From Chryseobacterium daecheongense (lineage in GTDB: Bacteria > Bacteroidota > Bacteroidia > Flavobacteriales > Weeksellaceae): 64,000 nucleotides of DNA. The stretch covers positions 124,001-188,000 of the forward strand of contig CP115858.1 of NCBI GenBank assembly GCA_027920525.1, read 5' to 3'. Positions 8,914-16,469 of this stretch are shown here, in pieces. The position numbers and the translations under genes were made by a program. The notes beneath the pieces were generated by a model, which saw only the letters and a program-made list of their open reading frames with translations, ran no database searches and was not told where the DNA came from. The stretch's first letter is position 1. Each line of letters begins with the position of its first letter.

Positions 8914-8933
8914 AATCTCAAAAAAAAATTGAT
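8914..8933 (+). repeat. Boundary motif copy 1 (degenerate)
   Basis: AATCTC followed by a long A run and TTGAT, 24 bases after the SIR2 stop and 21 bases before the PIN gene. It resembles the island consensus TAATCTCAAAAAACGAT but is lengthened. Confidence 0.4.
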
Positions 8934-8953
8934 AAAAAATAACCATAATGTAA

Positions 8954-10096
8954 ATGAAAAAAAATAATAATGAGGATGTACCTCAAAAAATAGATGACAA
9001 ATCAACTCAGACAGAAAGTGTAGAAAATGAAGTGGAAAAAGTTTCTGATTTTATTAACTCCCTTATATTTATAGATACAAATGTTTTTCTAGATTTTTAT
9101 AGGATTAGAAATTCTGATGTTTCAATAAAATTATTAGATGAAATACTGAAACACAAAGACTCTATAATTATTACAACTCAAATAGAAATGGAGTTTAAAA
9201 AAAACAGACAAATTGTTTTTGGACAAACTTATACTGAACTAATTAAAACTAGAAATTTTTCATTGAGCTTGCCACATATCTTAACAGTTGAAGAAGAAGT
9301 TAAGGATTTTAATGAGACAAAAAAAAAATTAAACGATTACCAATCAAAGCTGGAGGACAAATTTGCAGCAATTTTGACAAATCCTTTGGAGCATGACCAA
9401 GTTTATAAAAAACTTGAAGAGATATTTGTTCATAAATCAGAATTTAATCTTAACCGCGATAATATAGCAAATACTGTTATAGCTGAAGCTGCCAGAAAAC
9501 GATTTGATTTAGGATATCCCCCAAGAAAAGATAGCGATAACTCAATCGGTGATGCTATTAATTGGGAGTGGATAATACAGTGTGCTAAGACCTCGGGAAA
9601 ATCTGTAATTATTATAACAAGAGATTCTGATTATGGATATATATTCAAACAGGAGCCACATTTAAATGACTGGTTGGCACAAGAGTTCAAAGATAGAGTT
9701 AACTCAGAAAATTCAATATTTTTAACTAATAAATTAACAAAAGCTTTTGAAATAGTCAAGATTGAAGTAACAAAAGAGATGGTCGAAGAAGAACAAAAAA
9801 TCATTTCAAATAATGACGAATGGCAGTATCAAAGTGTAAGAGATAGGGAGTCTTCTTGGCAAACAAGCAAAAGATTAGGTGAGGAAATATACGGTTCTCA
9901 GAACAATCTTTTCAAAACTTGGGAATCTTTGGGAACAGTTCAAAAACCAAATATGGCTCAATTCCTTTCACCATCTTGGAAGACTGTGATGGAAGCTTCT
10001 CAACCGCAATCTTACATGAGGATGCTTAATAATATTAATTCATGGAATGATCAAAGTAAAAAGTGGCCATTTAATCCTACAAATTTGGGATTGTAG
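8954..10096 (+). CDS. PIN-like domain protein (DUF4935/PIN_12 type)
   Basis: A 380-residue protein with a PIN-type nuclease domain at about 35-260. Acidic positions expected for the metal site are Asp41 (IFIDTNVFLDF), Glu78/Glu80 (QIEMEF), Asp200 (GDAINWEW) and Asp224/226 (ITRDSDYG). PIN domains with this long insert are classed with DUF4935 and are usually predicted RNases. A charged N-terminal 30 residues and a ~120-residue C-terminal extension are unrecognised. It follows the SIR2 gene in the same direction within 63 bases, so they may be co-transcribed. The target RNA, and whether it works with SIR2, are unknown. Confidence 0.75.
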   Translation: MKKNNNEDVPQKIDDKSTQTESVENEVEKVSDFINSLIFIDTNVFLDFYRIRNSDVSIKLLDEILKHKDSIIITTQIEMEFKKNRQIVFGQTYTELIKTRNFSLSLPHILTVEEEVKDFNETKKKLNDYQSKLEDKFAAILTNPLEHDQVYKKLEEIFVHKSEFNLNRDNIANTVIAEAARKRFDLGYPPRKDSDNSIGDAINWEWIIQCAKTSGKSVIIITRDSDYGYIFKQEPHLNDWLAQEFKDRVNSENSIFLTNKLTKAFEIVKIEVTKEMVEEEQKIISNNDEWQYQSVRDRESSWQTSKRLGEEIYGSQNNLFKTWESLGTVQKPNMAQFLSPSWKTVMEASQPQSYMRMLNNINSWNDQSKKWPFNPTNLGL

Positions 10097-10149
10097 TTTA
10101 AAAACAATAATAAATATTTCCATAATATAAATTTTAAAATATATAAAAA

Positions 10150-10165
10150 AGTCTCACAAAACGAT
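10150..10165 (+). repeat. Boundary motif copy 2 (degenerate)
   Basis: AGTCTCACAAAACGAT lies between the PIN gene stop (10096) and the next start (10206). It differs from the consensus core AATCTCAAAAAACGAT at two positions. Confidence 0.45.
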
Positions 10166-10205
10166 AAATAACCTTACTTTTCAAAAACTAATATTGCTCA
10201 AATAA

Positions 10206-10913
10206 ATGGAATTGAAACATTACTCAACAACTACACCAGAGTTACTTGAAATTTATAAATCCTTATGTCGGAAAACAATGATTTCATTTAAATCAATCAA
10301 TCACAATATGTATGTTGAGAACGACTGTAGAACTCATTTCTATAATTGTATGATCTCTGAAATTGAAACCGCAGTGCTTCTAGTTGATTTATTAGTTGAA
10401 AATTATCCAAACATCCCAGTTATCCAAACACTAAATTTTCGAACTGAAGAAGAAATGAATAATTTTTTAAATAATAAATTAAGCATCATTGCTAATAACA
10501 TTAGAGAGAATCTATTTCACCGTATATATTTAAGATTTGAAAGCTTTGCGAGAATTATAGCAAAAGATCAAGGAAAAGAAGAATACTCACTACTCGAAAC
10601 TCTTAAAAAATTAACTACACATTTAAATATTGATTCAAAGTATCAAGACTTTGCAACATTATTGATTTACACTAGAAACACAATTCACTTCGAGGGGTAC
10701 CACACAAAAGCCAGTACTAATGTAGATTATAATGGTGTAGAATATCAATTTTTACAAGGCAAACCTCTAGCGTTTTTTAATATTAACTTTGTAGTCAACC
10801 TAATTGAAGAGATAGATCGTTTTGTATTAGCAATTATTAATTCCGATATAATTAGTAAGAAAGTTTTTATCGAGCACATTTCAACAGGAATAACCAATAC
10901 CTTTATGGATTAG
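10206..10913 (+). CDS. Predicted helical protein, possibly HEPN-like
   Basis: A 235-residue protein that appears all-helical, with no signal peptide or membrane segment. The segment YTRNTIHFEGYH (about 155-166) recalls the Arg-Asn-x-x-His motif of some HEPN-like families, with R157, N158 and H161. HEPN proteins are usually metal-independent RNases in toxin or defence systems. The spacing R-x3-H is shorter than the classical R-x4-6-H, so the assignment is tentative. It shares orientation and AT-rich composition with its neighbours and lies between two copies of the boundary motif. Confidence 0.5.
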   Translation: MELKHYSTTTPELLEIYKSLCRKTMISFKSINHNMYVENDCRTHFYNCMISEIETAVLLVDLLVENYPNIPVIQTLNFRTEEEMNNFLNNKLSIIANNIRENLFHRIYLRFESFARIIAKDQGKEEYSLLETLKKLTTHLNIDSKYQDFATLLIYTRNTIHFEGYHTKASTNVDYNGVEYQFLQGKPLAFFNINFVVNLIEEIDRFVLAIINSDIISKKVFIEHISTGITNTFMD

Positions 10914-10922
10914 CGAAATAAC

Positions 10923-10939
10923 TAATCTCAAAAAAAGAT
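10923..10939 (+). repeat. Boundary motif copy 3
   Basis: TAATCTCAAAAAAAGAT, ten bases after the stop of the preceding gene and 41 bases before the next start. Confidence 0.55.
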
Positions 10940-10980
10940 GCAAAACTTATCCAAGAAGTTAGAATATAAAATAAAAAGAG

Positions 10981-11382
10981 ATGGCAATAAGTAAGAAAAA
11001 TAAGAGCAAAGTTTCTGTTGATGGTAAGGAATATTTATGGTGGGTATTTGATGAGTACGATCAGACAGAGTTTGATGGGATACAAATTAAAGCTGTTAGC
11101 TCTGACCAAACTCATTTTATAAAATATGGATTGCAACAAAGCTTAAATAATAGCAAATTGGTGCTTGCATTGAAAAATTACACCAAATTGGTGCATCTTT
11201 CACTACCTCCAAAATTTGAAAATAACGAAGGAGTAATTACTAAAACAGGAATTAACAGAATGATAAAATGGTGTAAACAAGATGTTCATCATATTGAATA
11301 TGCTTTGGATGGAAGTAGGAATGACCTGACTGAAGCAGAAAAACAATTATTGCTTAAAGAGCTACAAAAAATAATAAGGTAA
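10981..11382 (+). CDS. Hypothetical protein, 133 residues
   Basis: No family is assigned. The protein starts with a Lys/Ser-rich stretch (MAISKKNKSKVSV), then DGKEYLWWVFDEYDQTEFDGIQIK, a predicted beta-rich core, and ends with a helical Leu/Lys-rich tail. There is no signal peptide or membrane helix, so it should be cytoplasmic. The small size and position between copies of a repeated boundary motif would fit an antitoxin or immunity protein, but this is inference from context. The stop TAA overlaps the next motif copy. Confidence 0.65.
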   Translation: MAISKKNKSKVSVDGKEYLWWVFDEYDQTEFDGIQIKAVSSDQTHFIKYGLQQSLNNSKLVLALKNYTKLVHLSLPPKFENNEGVITKTGINRMIKWCKQDVHHIEYALDGSRNDLTEAEKQLLLKELQKIIR

Positions 11383-11395
11383 TCTCAAAAAAGAT
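11380..11395 (+). repeat. Boundary motif copy 4, overlapping a stop codon
   Basis: TAATCTCAAAAAAGAT begins with the TAA stop of the upstream gene; the ATG of the next gene follows three bases after the motif. The motif therefore spans the entire gene junction. Confidence 0.6.
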
Positions 11396-11398
11396 AAA

Positions 11399-11638
11399 AT
11401 GATGGAGAATTTGACACTAGAAAACTTAGATAGATTTCATGATGCTGTCTACGATTCAACTAATATTAATTTACCCAAAGATAGTTTAGTCGTTGCATTT
11501 AATTTTTTGCCAACTGAAATTAAAAATATAGCCGAAGAATGGGGGTATAATGACACTGAATTTGGTAACAAAGTTTATGAATTTTTTAAAGTTCCGGAAA
11601 ACAAAGAACAAATTCAAAACTTAATAGATCAATTATAA
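11399..11638 (+). CDS. Hypothetical small acidic protein, 79 residues
   Basis: Two adjacent ATG codons (11399 and 11402) can serve as start. The protein is acidic and mostly helical by eye, with MENLTLENLDRFHDAVYDS at the start and a KEQIQNLIDQL end. No domain is recognised. It is separated from the upstream gene only by the boundary motif, so the two are probably co-translated. Small acidic proteins in this setting are often antitoxins or immunity proteins, which is inference only. Confidence 0.55.
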   Translation: MMENLTLENLDRFHDAVYDSTNINLPKDSLVVAFNFLPTEIKNIAEEWGYNDTEFGNKVYEFFKVPENKEQIQNLIDQL

Positions 11639-11652
11639 TCTCAAAAAACGAT
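11636..11652 (+). repeat. Boundary motif copy 5, overlapping a stop codon
   Basis: TAATCTCAAAAAACGAT starts at the TAA of the upstream gene and matches the consensus exactly. An ATG follows three bases later, but that frame stops after two codons (ATG AGA TAA), as if the gene once attached here were lost. Confidence 0.6.
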
Positions 11653-11936
11653 TTAATGAGATAAGCGTTAATAATGTGCAAACTTTTTCTTCATATTCTG
11701 AATTTGGAACTCGCTGCGTACTGAATTAAGCTGAACTCATTACAGAATTATTAACAGGATCAAGAATCGGTATATCATCCACAAAGAAACATAAACAGTT
11801 GTTATTTGGGCAGATTTACTAATATTTCCGAAAGCTGAATCAATTACTTTAATAATAACGTAGGCTTTTTGCTTCGATTTCTTCCCTAACGCAAAGCCCA
11901 AAACATTAGCAGAAATATTAAACGCAAACTCTTCAT
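11640..11936 (-). pseudogene. Decayed minus-strand gene remnant
   Basis: On the minus strand an ATG at 11936 starts MKSLRLIFLLMFWALR, a good signal-peptide-like segment that then stops. A second frame, offset, reads LGFALGKKSKQKAYVIIKVI and on through IDSAFGNISKSAQITTV to about 11740, and a third continues ILDPVNNSVMSSA. The three pieces join into a plausible secreted protein broken by at least two frameshifts. The family is not recognised. No intact gene fills this 296-base gap on either strand. Confidence 0.35.
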
Positions 11937-12582
11937 GAAATCAAAATTAGAAAAAGTTAAACAAAATCTTCAAAAATTAATTGAACTAAACCCTAAAGGT
12001 AATTTCAAAATTGGAAGATGTTTAACTTTAAAAGAAATAGAACTTTTCGAAATCAACCATAAAATTAAGCTGCCAGAAGAATATATTGATTTTGTAACAA
12101 ATGTAGGTTGTTTTGGTTTTGGGCCTAATGAAGGACTTCTTCCTTTAAATCAATATAATGATTTACGTCACCGTATTTTAGAAAATGATTTACAAAAAGA
12201 ATTTCCATTTACAGAAAAAAAAGAAGATGATGAACTAAACCATTTTGAATATGATTCTTTGTTAAATGGAGTTATATTGATTTCTGATTGCGGATGTGGA
12301 GATTTTGAAATATTGATTGTTAATGGAGAAGAATATGGGAATGTTTGGGGTGATTATCGAGTATCATGTAATGGAATGATGCCGCTAACAAATATAAAAA
12401 ATGAAAAATTATCTTTTTTAGATTGGTATAACCAATTTTTAGAGAAACAAATAGATTATTATAAAAAAAATGACCCAAAAAAAATTGAAAATATACTTAC
12501 TGAAAAAGAGACAAATAGAAGATTAATTAAACCAAAGCACTCTTTCAGTTTAATGAATTTCTTTTCTAAAATATTCAAATAG
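11935..12582 (+). CDS. SMI1/KNR4 family protein
   Basis: The 215-residue protein carries a SMI1/KNR4 (SUKH) fold: LTLKEIELFEINHKIKLPEE near residues 31-50 is the typical opening, FVTNVGCFGFGPNEGLLPL follows at about 59-77, then a GDFEILIVNG strand pair and FLDWYNQFLEKQ near 162-173. In bacteria these proteins are mostly immunity proteins against contact-dependent or polymorphic toxins, or stand-alone. No toxin gene is seen in the window. The tail is basic (KPKHSFSLMNFFSKIFK) and may associate with membranes. It is AT-rich like the rest of the island. Confidence 0.8.
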   Translation: MKSKLEKVKQNLQKLIELNPKGNFKIGRCLTLKEIELFEINHKIKLPEEYIDFVTNVGCFGFGPNEGLLPLNQYNDLRHRILENDLQKEFPFTEKKEDDELNHFEYDSLLNGVILISDCGCGDFEILIVNGEEYGNVWGDYRVSCNGMMPLTNIKNEKLSFLDWYNQFLEKQIDYYKKNDPKKIENILTEKETNRRLIKPKHSFSLMNFFSKIFK

Positions 12583-13002
12583 CACTTCTGCTATCATTGT
12601 AATGGGAAAATACAGAATTGAAGTTTTAAATCATTGGTTTTATTTCTTGATGTACATAACCCAAAAGAATAAAATAGAATTCCATCATTTGGAAATTAAG
12701 AATTTATTTGTGGGGTGATCAGAATATTAAAAATGAAATGTAAATCTCAAAAAACGATGGAATGAAGAGAATTGTGATAGATTTTCTATAATTATTTTGA
12801 ACACTTTTCTGGTAGTCTCTTTAGCTGCTTTCGCTGGCGCGCGGGTCACGCTCATTGCTCATCCACATCTTACAGATTTAAATCAACTTCGAAGGTTTCC
12901 TGATCGTCATTATAGTAATTCTTCTAACTTACACAAATATAATATTTAAAATGCTCCAAAGTACAATGACTTTGGAGCTGACTCTAATTGTTAACTAACC
13001 TA
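12583..13002. other. Gene-poor island edge with scars
   Basis: No convincing gene lies in these 420 bases. A 38-codon frame (12602-12718, starting MGKYRIEVLNHWFYF) and a nine-codon frame (12762-12791, MKRIVIDFL) could be remnants; the latter starts three bases after boundary motif copy 6. A GC-richer patch around 12825-12865 contrasts with its surroundings and may mark the junction with the chromosome. No copy of the tRNA-Ser 3' end was found here. Confidence 0.4.
12743..12758 (+). repeat. Boundary motif copy 6
   Basis: AATCTCAAAAAACGAT matches the core consensus exactly and is again followed, three bases on, by an ATG. The attached frame stops after nine codons. Confidence 0.6.
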
Positions 13003-14499
13003 CTATTGTTTGATTATCTTATTTAGAATCGTATCACCTTTTAAGAAATAGTCTCCCGACGGATATTCAGTAAGATCGATCGTGTTTTTCCCCTTTCTAA
13101 AGATTATATTTTTAATAAGATTACCGTTGATATCATATAAATGAACATTTTCGTCTGATGAGGATTCCACATTAATCACTCCTGTTGTTGGATTAGGATA
13201 AGCGGAGGTTTTAGTTTTTGGTGAAACTTCTCTTGTTGATAGAAAACAACCGGCAATATAGGAATCTCCGATAATATTAAAGCCTTTATTGATCAGCTGA
13301 GCTCTGGCCAGCATAGCCTGCGGTGTAGAATAAACAAGTCCTGTTGCATCTATAGTTCCGGATGTTATTGTTGAGTTCGCCCATGTAGGATTATTATTCA
13401 GAGCAATAAGAAACTTGCTGTAATTTGTACATGATAAGCCGGCATTTTTAAATCCGAAATAGATTGCATTCCAGCTGAAGTTTTGAAGCTTGATATTCCA
13501 CGAAGAAATATCCTGGTCAAAATGGGAAGCACCCGAAAACATATTAAATCCGGCAATATAATCAACCTTACTTACATCCCAATTTCCAATGGGCTGATTG
13601 AATGATACTGCATTTTCAAACATATGCTCAAAATCTTTTACTTTACCTGTATTCCAGTTATTAAGAAGCTGATTAAATGCTTTCGCATTATAGAATGTAT
13701 AACGGAAATTAGTAGCATTTTCCGTATTCCATGAATTTAATGGCTGATTAAAAGAAGTAGCATCCGAAAACATAGAAGAGAAGTCAGTTCCGGACATTGT
13801 ATTCCAGGAAGAAATATCTTGATTGAAAGAAGAAGCAGAAGAAAACATGCCACTAAAATTGGTTACTTTTGCTGTATCCCAGTTTCCAATATTCTGATTA
13901 AACAGAGTAGCTCCGCTGAACATACCGCTCATATCCGTAATATTGTATGGATTCCAATAAGAAAATGAAGTGTGCCCTGTCAAAGATGAACAGTTTAGAA
14001 ACATTTGTGACAAATTGTTTATATGTGTAAGGTCAGGAGTATCTGCTGCCGTTACATTAAGACTGGGACAGTTGGCGAATGCACTTTCGAATTGTTGAAG
14101 CCATGTAGTATTTCCCCACTGACTTACTTCTATGAGCTCCTGATTTCCCTCAGGAGGCATAATGCCGGTATTGGCCCTGAACCCATAAAATAATCCGTTA
14201 CCGCCGGATACTTTCACTTCGTAGGTAGCCTGCAAAGGATCTGTATGTAATGAAGGTCCGAAATTTATGGTTATAGGATTGTTACTGTTAGAAGTGACAG
14301 AATTCATGATTCCGTTATGCTGAGGATATCCTACTTCTTCCCAATAAATGGTATAATCGGTTCCTGTGCCGCCAAACTTTATTGAATGATCAATAATGCC
14401 ATTTGCATTTGGTTTCCAGAGCGTAGTAAATTCATTCTGCGCGTAGGAAATGAAAAAAGAAAGAAAAAAAATGATTATCAGTTGTTTTTTAAACATCAT
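13003..14499 (-). CDS. BspA-like DUF285 repeat surface protein with type IX sorting tail
   Basis: A 498-residue secreted protein with a signal peptide (about 1-20, ending SYAQ). The centre (about 150-340) is built of DUF285 repeats of roughly 24-25 residues with the pattern FNQxIxxWNTxxxxxFxxMF, found in BspA-like leucine-rich surface proteins. The last ~75 residues (YPNPTTGVINVESS, LYDINGNLIK, YPSGDYFLK) match the por secretion/type IX sorting domain, so it should be exported and attached to the cell surface. Two adjacent ATGs (14499, 14496) precede the signal. Ligand unknown; such proteins are often adhesins. Confidence 0.85.
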   Translation of the reverse strand: MMFKKQLIIIFFLSFFISYAQNEFTTLWKPNANGIIDHSIKFGGTGTDYTIYWEEVGYPQHNGIMNSVTSNSNNPITINFGPSLHTDPLQATYEVKVSGGNGLFYGFRANTGIMPPEGNQELIEVSQWGNTTWLQQFESAFANCPSLNVTAADTPDLTHINNLSQMFLNCSSLTGHTSFSYWNPYNITDMSGMFSGATLFNQNIGNWDTAKVTNFSGMFSSASSFNQDISSWNTMSGTDFSSMFSDATSFNQPLNSWNTENATNFRYTFYNAKAFNQLLNNWNTGKVKDFEHMFENAVSFNQPIGNWDVSKVDYIAGFNMFSGASHFDQDISSWNIKLQNFSWNAIYFGFKNAGLSCTNYSKFLIALNNNPTWANSTITSGTIDATGLVYSTPQAMLARAQLINKGFNIIGDSYIAGCFLSTREVSPKTKTSAYPNPTTGVINVESSSDENVHLYDINGNLIKNIIFRKGKNTIDLTEYPSGDYFLKGDTILNKIIKQ

Positions 14500-14938
14500 G
14501 TAAAAAAGTTGTTTTTAGGTTAAAATTTGGTTTAGTAAGACAATTAATTTCCCGGGATTCTTTATCTTATCTCTAATACAAAGGTACTTTTGTACAGCGA
14601 CAGAACTCGTCGTATTAAAAATTATCATTTCTTTTTTTAGTTTTTTTGATGAAAATTATCCTGTAAAATATTGGCAATAACAGAACATTTTTAAATTGGA
14701 AAGAATGTGAAGAAATATGTATCCTAAGTCAATTGTATCACAGCAATATGAATCAGTTACTAAGCTTAGTAAAATTACCTGAAAAACAAAGTTCAAGATT
14801 ATAAATCAGAACGAAGATTTATATTCAAGTATCTTGTTTTCAATTGTTTAAATTATTTAAAAATAATAAGTTCACATTTATCCTCCGGAACATTTTAAGC
14901 TTTTTCCCGGACTAATTTTGCTTCATAAATATTTTATT
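14500..14938. other. Divergent intergenic region with promoter-like elements
   Basis: No gene is seen in 439 bases. CAAAGGTA at 14579-14586 reads TACCTTTG on the minus strand, matching TAnnTTTG, about 80 bases before the DUF285 gene start. It sits inside a near-perfect palindrome (14577-14594). On the plus strand TAATTTTG at 14913-14920 matches the same element 18 bases before the next gene. No clear -33 element was found for either. Confidence 0.45.
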
Positions 14939-15541
14939 ATGAAAGCACTCATGATTTTTACGGTGATGGTGTACAATTATTTTCAACCTTTCATGGCACC
15001 ACCTATTAACAAAGAATTGAACTATTCCATCATTAAGGATAATAAAATGATTGGCAAGATCCATGTGGAGCGTTCTTTAAAAGATGATGTCACTGAATAT
15101 CTTTTTGAATCCAGGGCGAAAGTAAAGCTTCTTTACAGTATTGAAGTTTACGACAAAATGGGGGTTACCTTTAAACAGAATATCCTTCAGCAAGCCAGAC
15201 TTTACCGGACAATGAACGGAAAACTAAAGGTGAACAATACCGCTACCTGGAATGGAAGTTTTTATCATCTTTCGGATAAAGATGGAGCGAATGGCTCGCT
15301 GAAACAGTCAATTTTCAGTTCGACGGCAAGTTTGTATTTTAATGAACCGGGAAATATAAAATCTGTTTTTTCGGAGAAATTCCAAAAAATGATTCCTGTC
15401 CGGAAGATTACTTCGGGAAAGTACAGAATCGATCTGCCCAACGGAAACTCCACTACTTATACCTACAGTAATGGAATTTGTACTTTAGTGGAAGCCGATA
15501 CGGATTTTGCAAACTTAAAATTTGTTCTTGATCATAACTGA
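14939..15541 (+). CDS. DUF6134-like secreted protein
   Basis: A 200-residue protein with a hydrophobic N-terminus (MKALMIFTVMVYNYF) that may be a signal peptide. The body is beta-rich: NYSIIKDNKMIGKIHVERS, an ESRAKVKLL strand and GKLKVNNTATWNG recall DUF6134, a Bacteroidota family of unknown function. The ATG at 14939 is preferred over an in-frame TTG at 14918 because the latter lies inside the putative -7 element. It stands alone. Confidence 0.6.
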   Translation: MKALMIFTVMVYNYFQPFMAPPINKELNYSIIKDNKMIGKIHVERSLKDDVTEYLFESRAKVKLLYSIEVYDKMGVTFKQNILQQARLYRTMNGKLKVNNTATWNGSFYHLSDKDGANGSLKQSIFSSTASLYFNEPGNIKSVFSEKFQKMIPVRKITSGKYRIDLPNGNSTTYTYSNGICTLVEADTDFANLKFVLDHN

Positions 15542-15709
15542 TAATCAGGAGTAACAAATGACCTGAACCCTTTCTCCTAAAGGCCGAAATCAATACATTT
15601 AAAAACATGGAAATATTATTGTTGACAGTGTTTTTTGTTTTGGTAATAATATCACAGGATCTTTCAAAAGAAAATACTGATTTTTGCGTTTATTTCTTAA
15701 ATTTGACTC

Positions 15710-16174
15710 ATGCGAAAGAATTTTTATTGTATCCTCCTATCATTTTCTCTTGTGAGTTGCTATACTTATCAGGTAAAAAAACAGGCCAATCCCAAAGCCG
15801 ACAATAAGCAGGCATCTAAAATGAGCTCTGGTAATAATGCTCCTGCGCAAACGAAAAATCCAAACGCTGATTCCCAAAATCTGAATCTGCAACAAGTATC
15901 CGCTCCTGTGAATGTTCAGGAGAAGCTCTCACCTAATAAAAATGTGAGGATTGAAGCAGACGGCAAAACCTACAAAGTAATAGTGGACAGATGGGAAAGT
16001 GATAGTCTGGTTGCGCATCCGGTCCATAATCCTAAGAAAATTCTAAAATTTCATAAGAATCAGATTAATGCCGAAAGAATTGCTGAAAAAAGATTTTCGC
16101 AGCCCATAGCTGACATCATTACGGTAGCGGCCTATGCCGGTGCGGGGGTTCTCATCTGGTCGCTTTTGAATTAG
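15710..16174 (+). CDS. Putative lipoprotein with C-terminal hydrophobic segment
   Basis: A 154-residue protein starting MRKNFYCILLSFSLVSC, a lipoprotein signal with the acylated Cys at 17. Residues about 24-70 are low-complexity (Asn, Gln, Ala, Lys), followed by a compact domain KNVRIEADGKTYKVIVDRWESDSLVA. The C-terminus (about 131-153, ADIITVAAYAGAGVLIWSLL) is one hydrophobic helix. The family is not recognised; bacteriophage-lysis-like or envelope-stress roles cannot be told apart. Confidence 0.65.
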   Translation: MRKNFYCILLSFSLVSCYTYQVKKQANPKADNKQASKMSSGNNAPAQTKNPNADSQNLNLQQVSAPVNVQEKLSPNKNVRIEADGKTYKVIVDRWESDSLVAHPVHNPKKILKFHKNQINAERIAEKRFSQPIADIITVAAYAGAGVLIWSLLN

Positions 16175-16469
16175 TTTTCGACAAAAGTTTTTTGCGCTAT
16201 TACGGTTCAACACCCCAGCATTTTGCTTGCTGTTTACTTTGGTTCAAAGCGCAATAAATTGCCAGTTGATCTATAACAAAGTAATGGGTTGATTTTAAAT
16301 TTGTTGAGTTCAACTTCTACCAAAAGATGATTTTTTCATTTGCTATCTGCAGATGCATTCATCTTTCCTGGAGTGAAAGATGATATGATTTCAATAAAAT
16401 TTAGTACTTTTTTAATTCTTATTGGCTTGTAAATTGATATTATCAAGCTTATTGAATTTTTGATGACTA

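Noticed and set aside
8914..12758. CRISPR array
   Set aside because: The repeated motif is short, spaced by whole genes and lacks regular spacers; no cas genes are present.
6061..13000. Duplicated tRNA-Ser 3' end as a right attachment site
   Set aside because: I looked for the T-arm and acceptor sequence downstream and found no copy; the island boundary is therefore uncertain.
15607..15807. Open frame before the lipoprotein gene
   Set aside because: It overlaps the lipoprotein gene in another frame, with no family features; the lipobox frame is far better.
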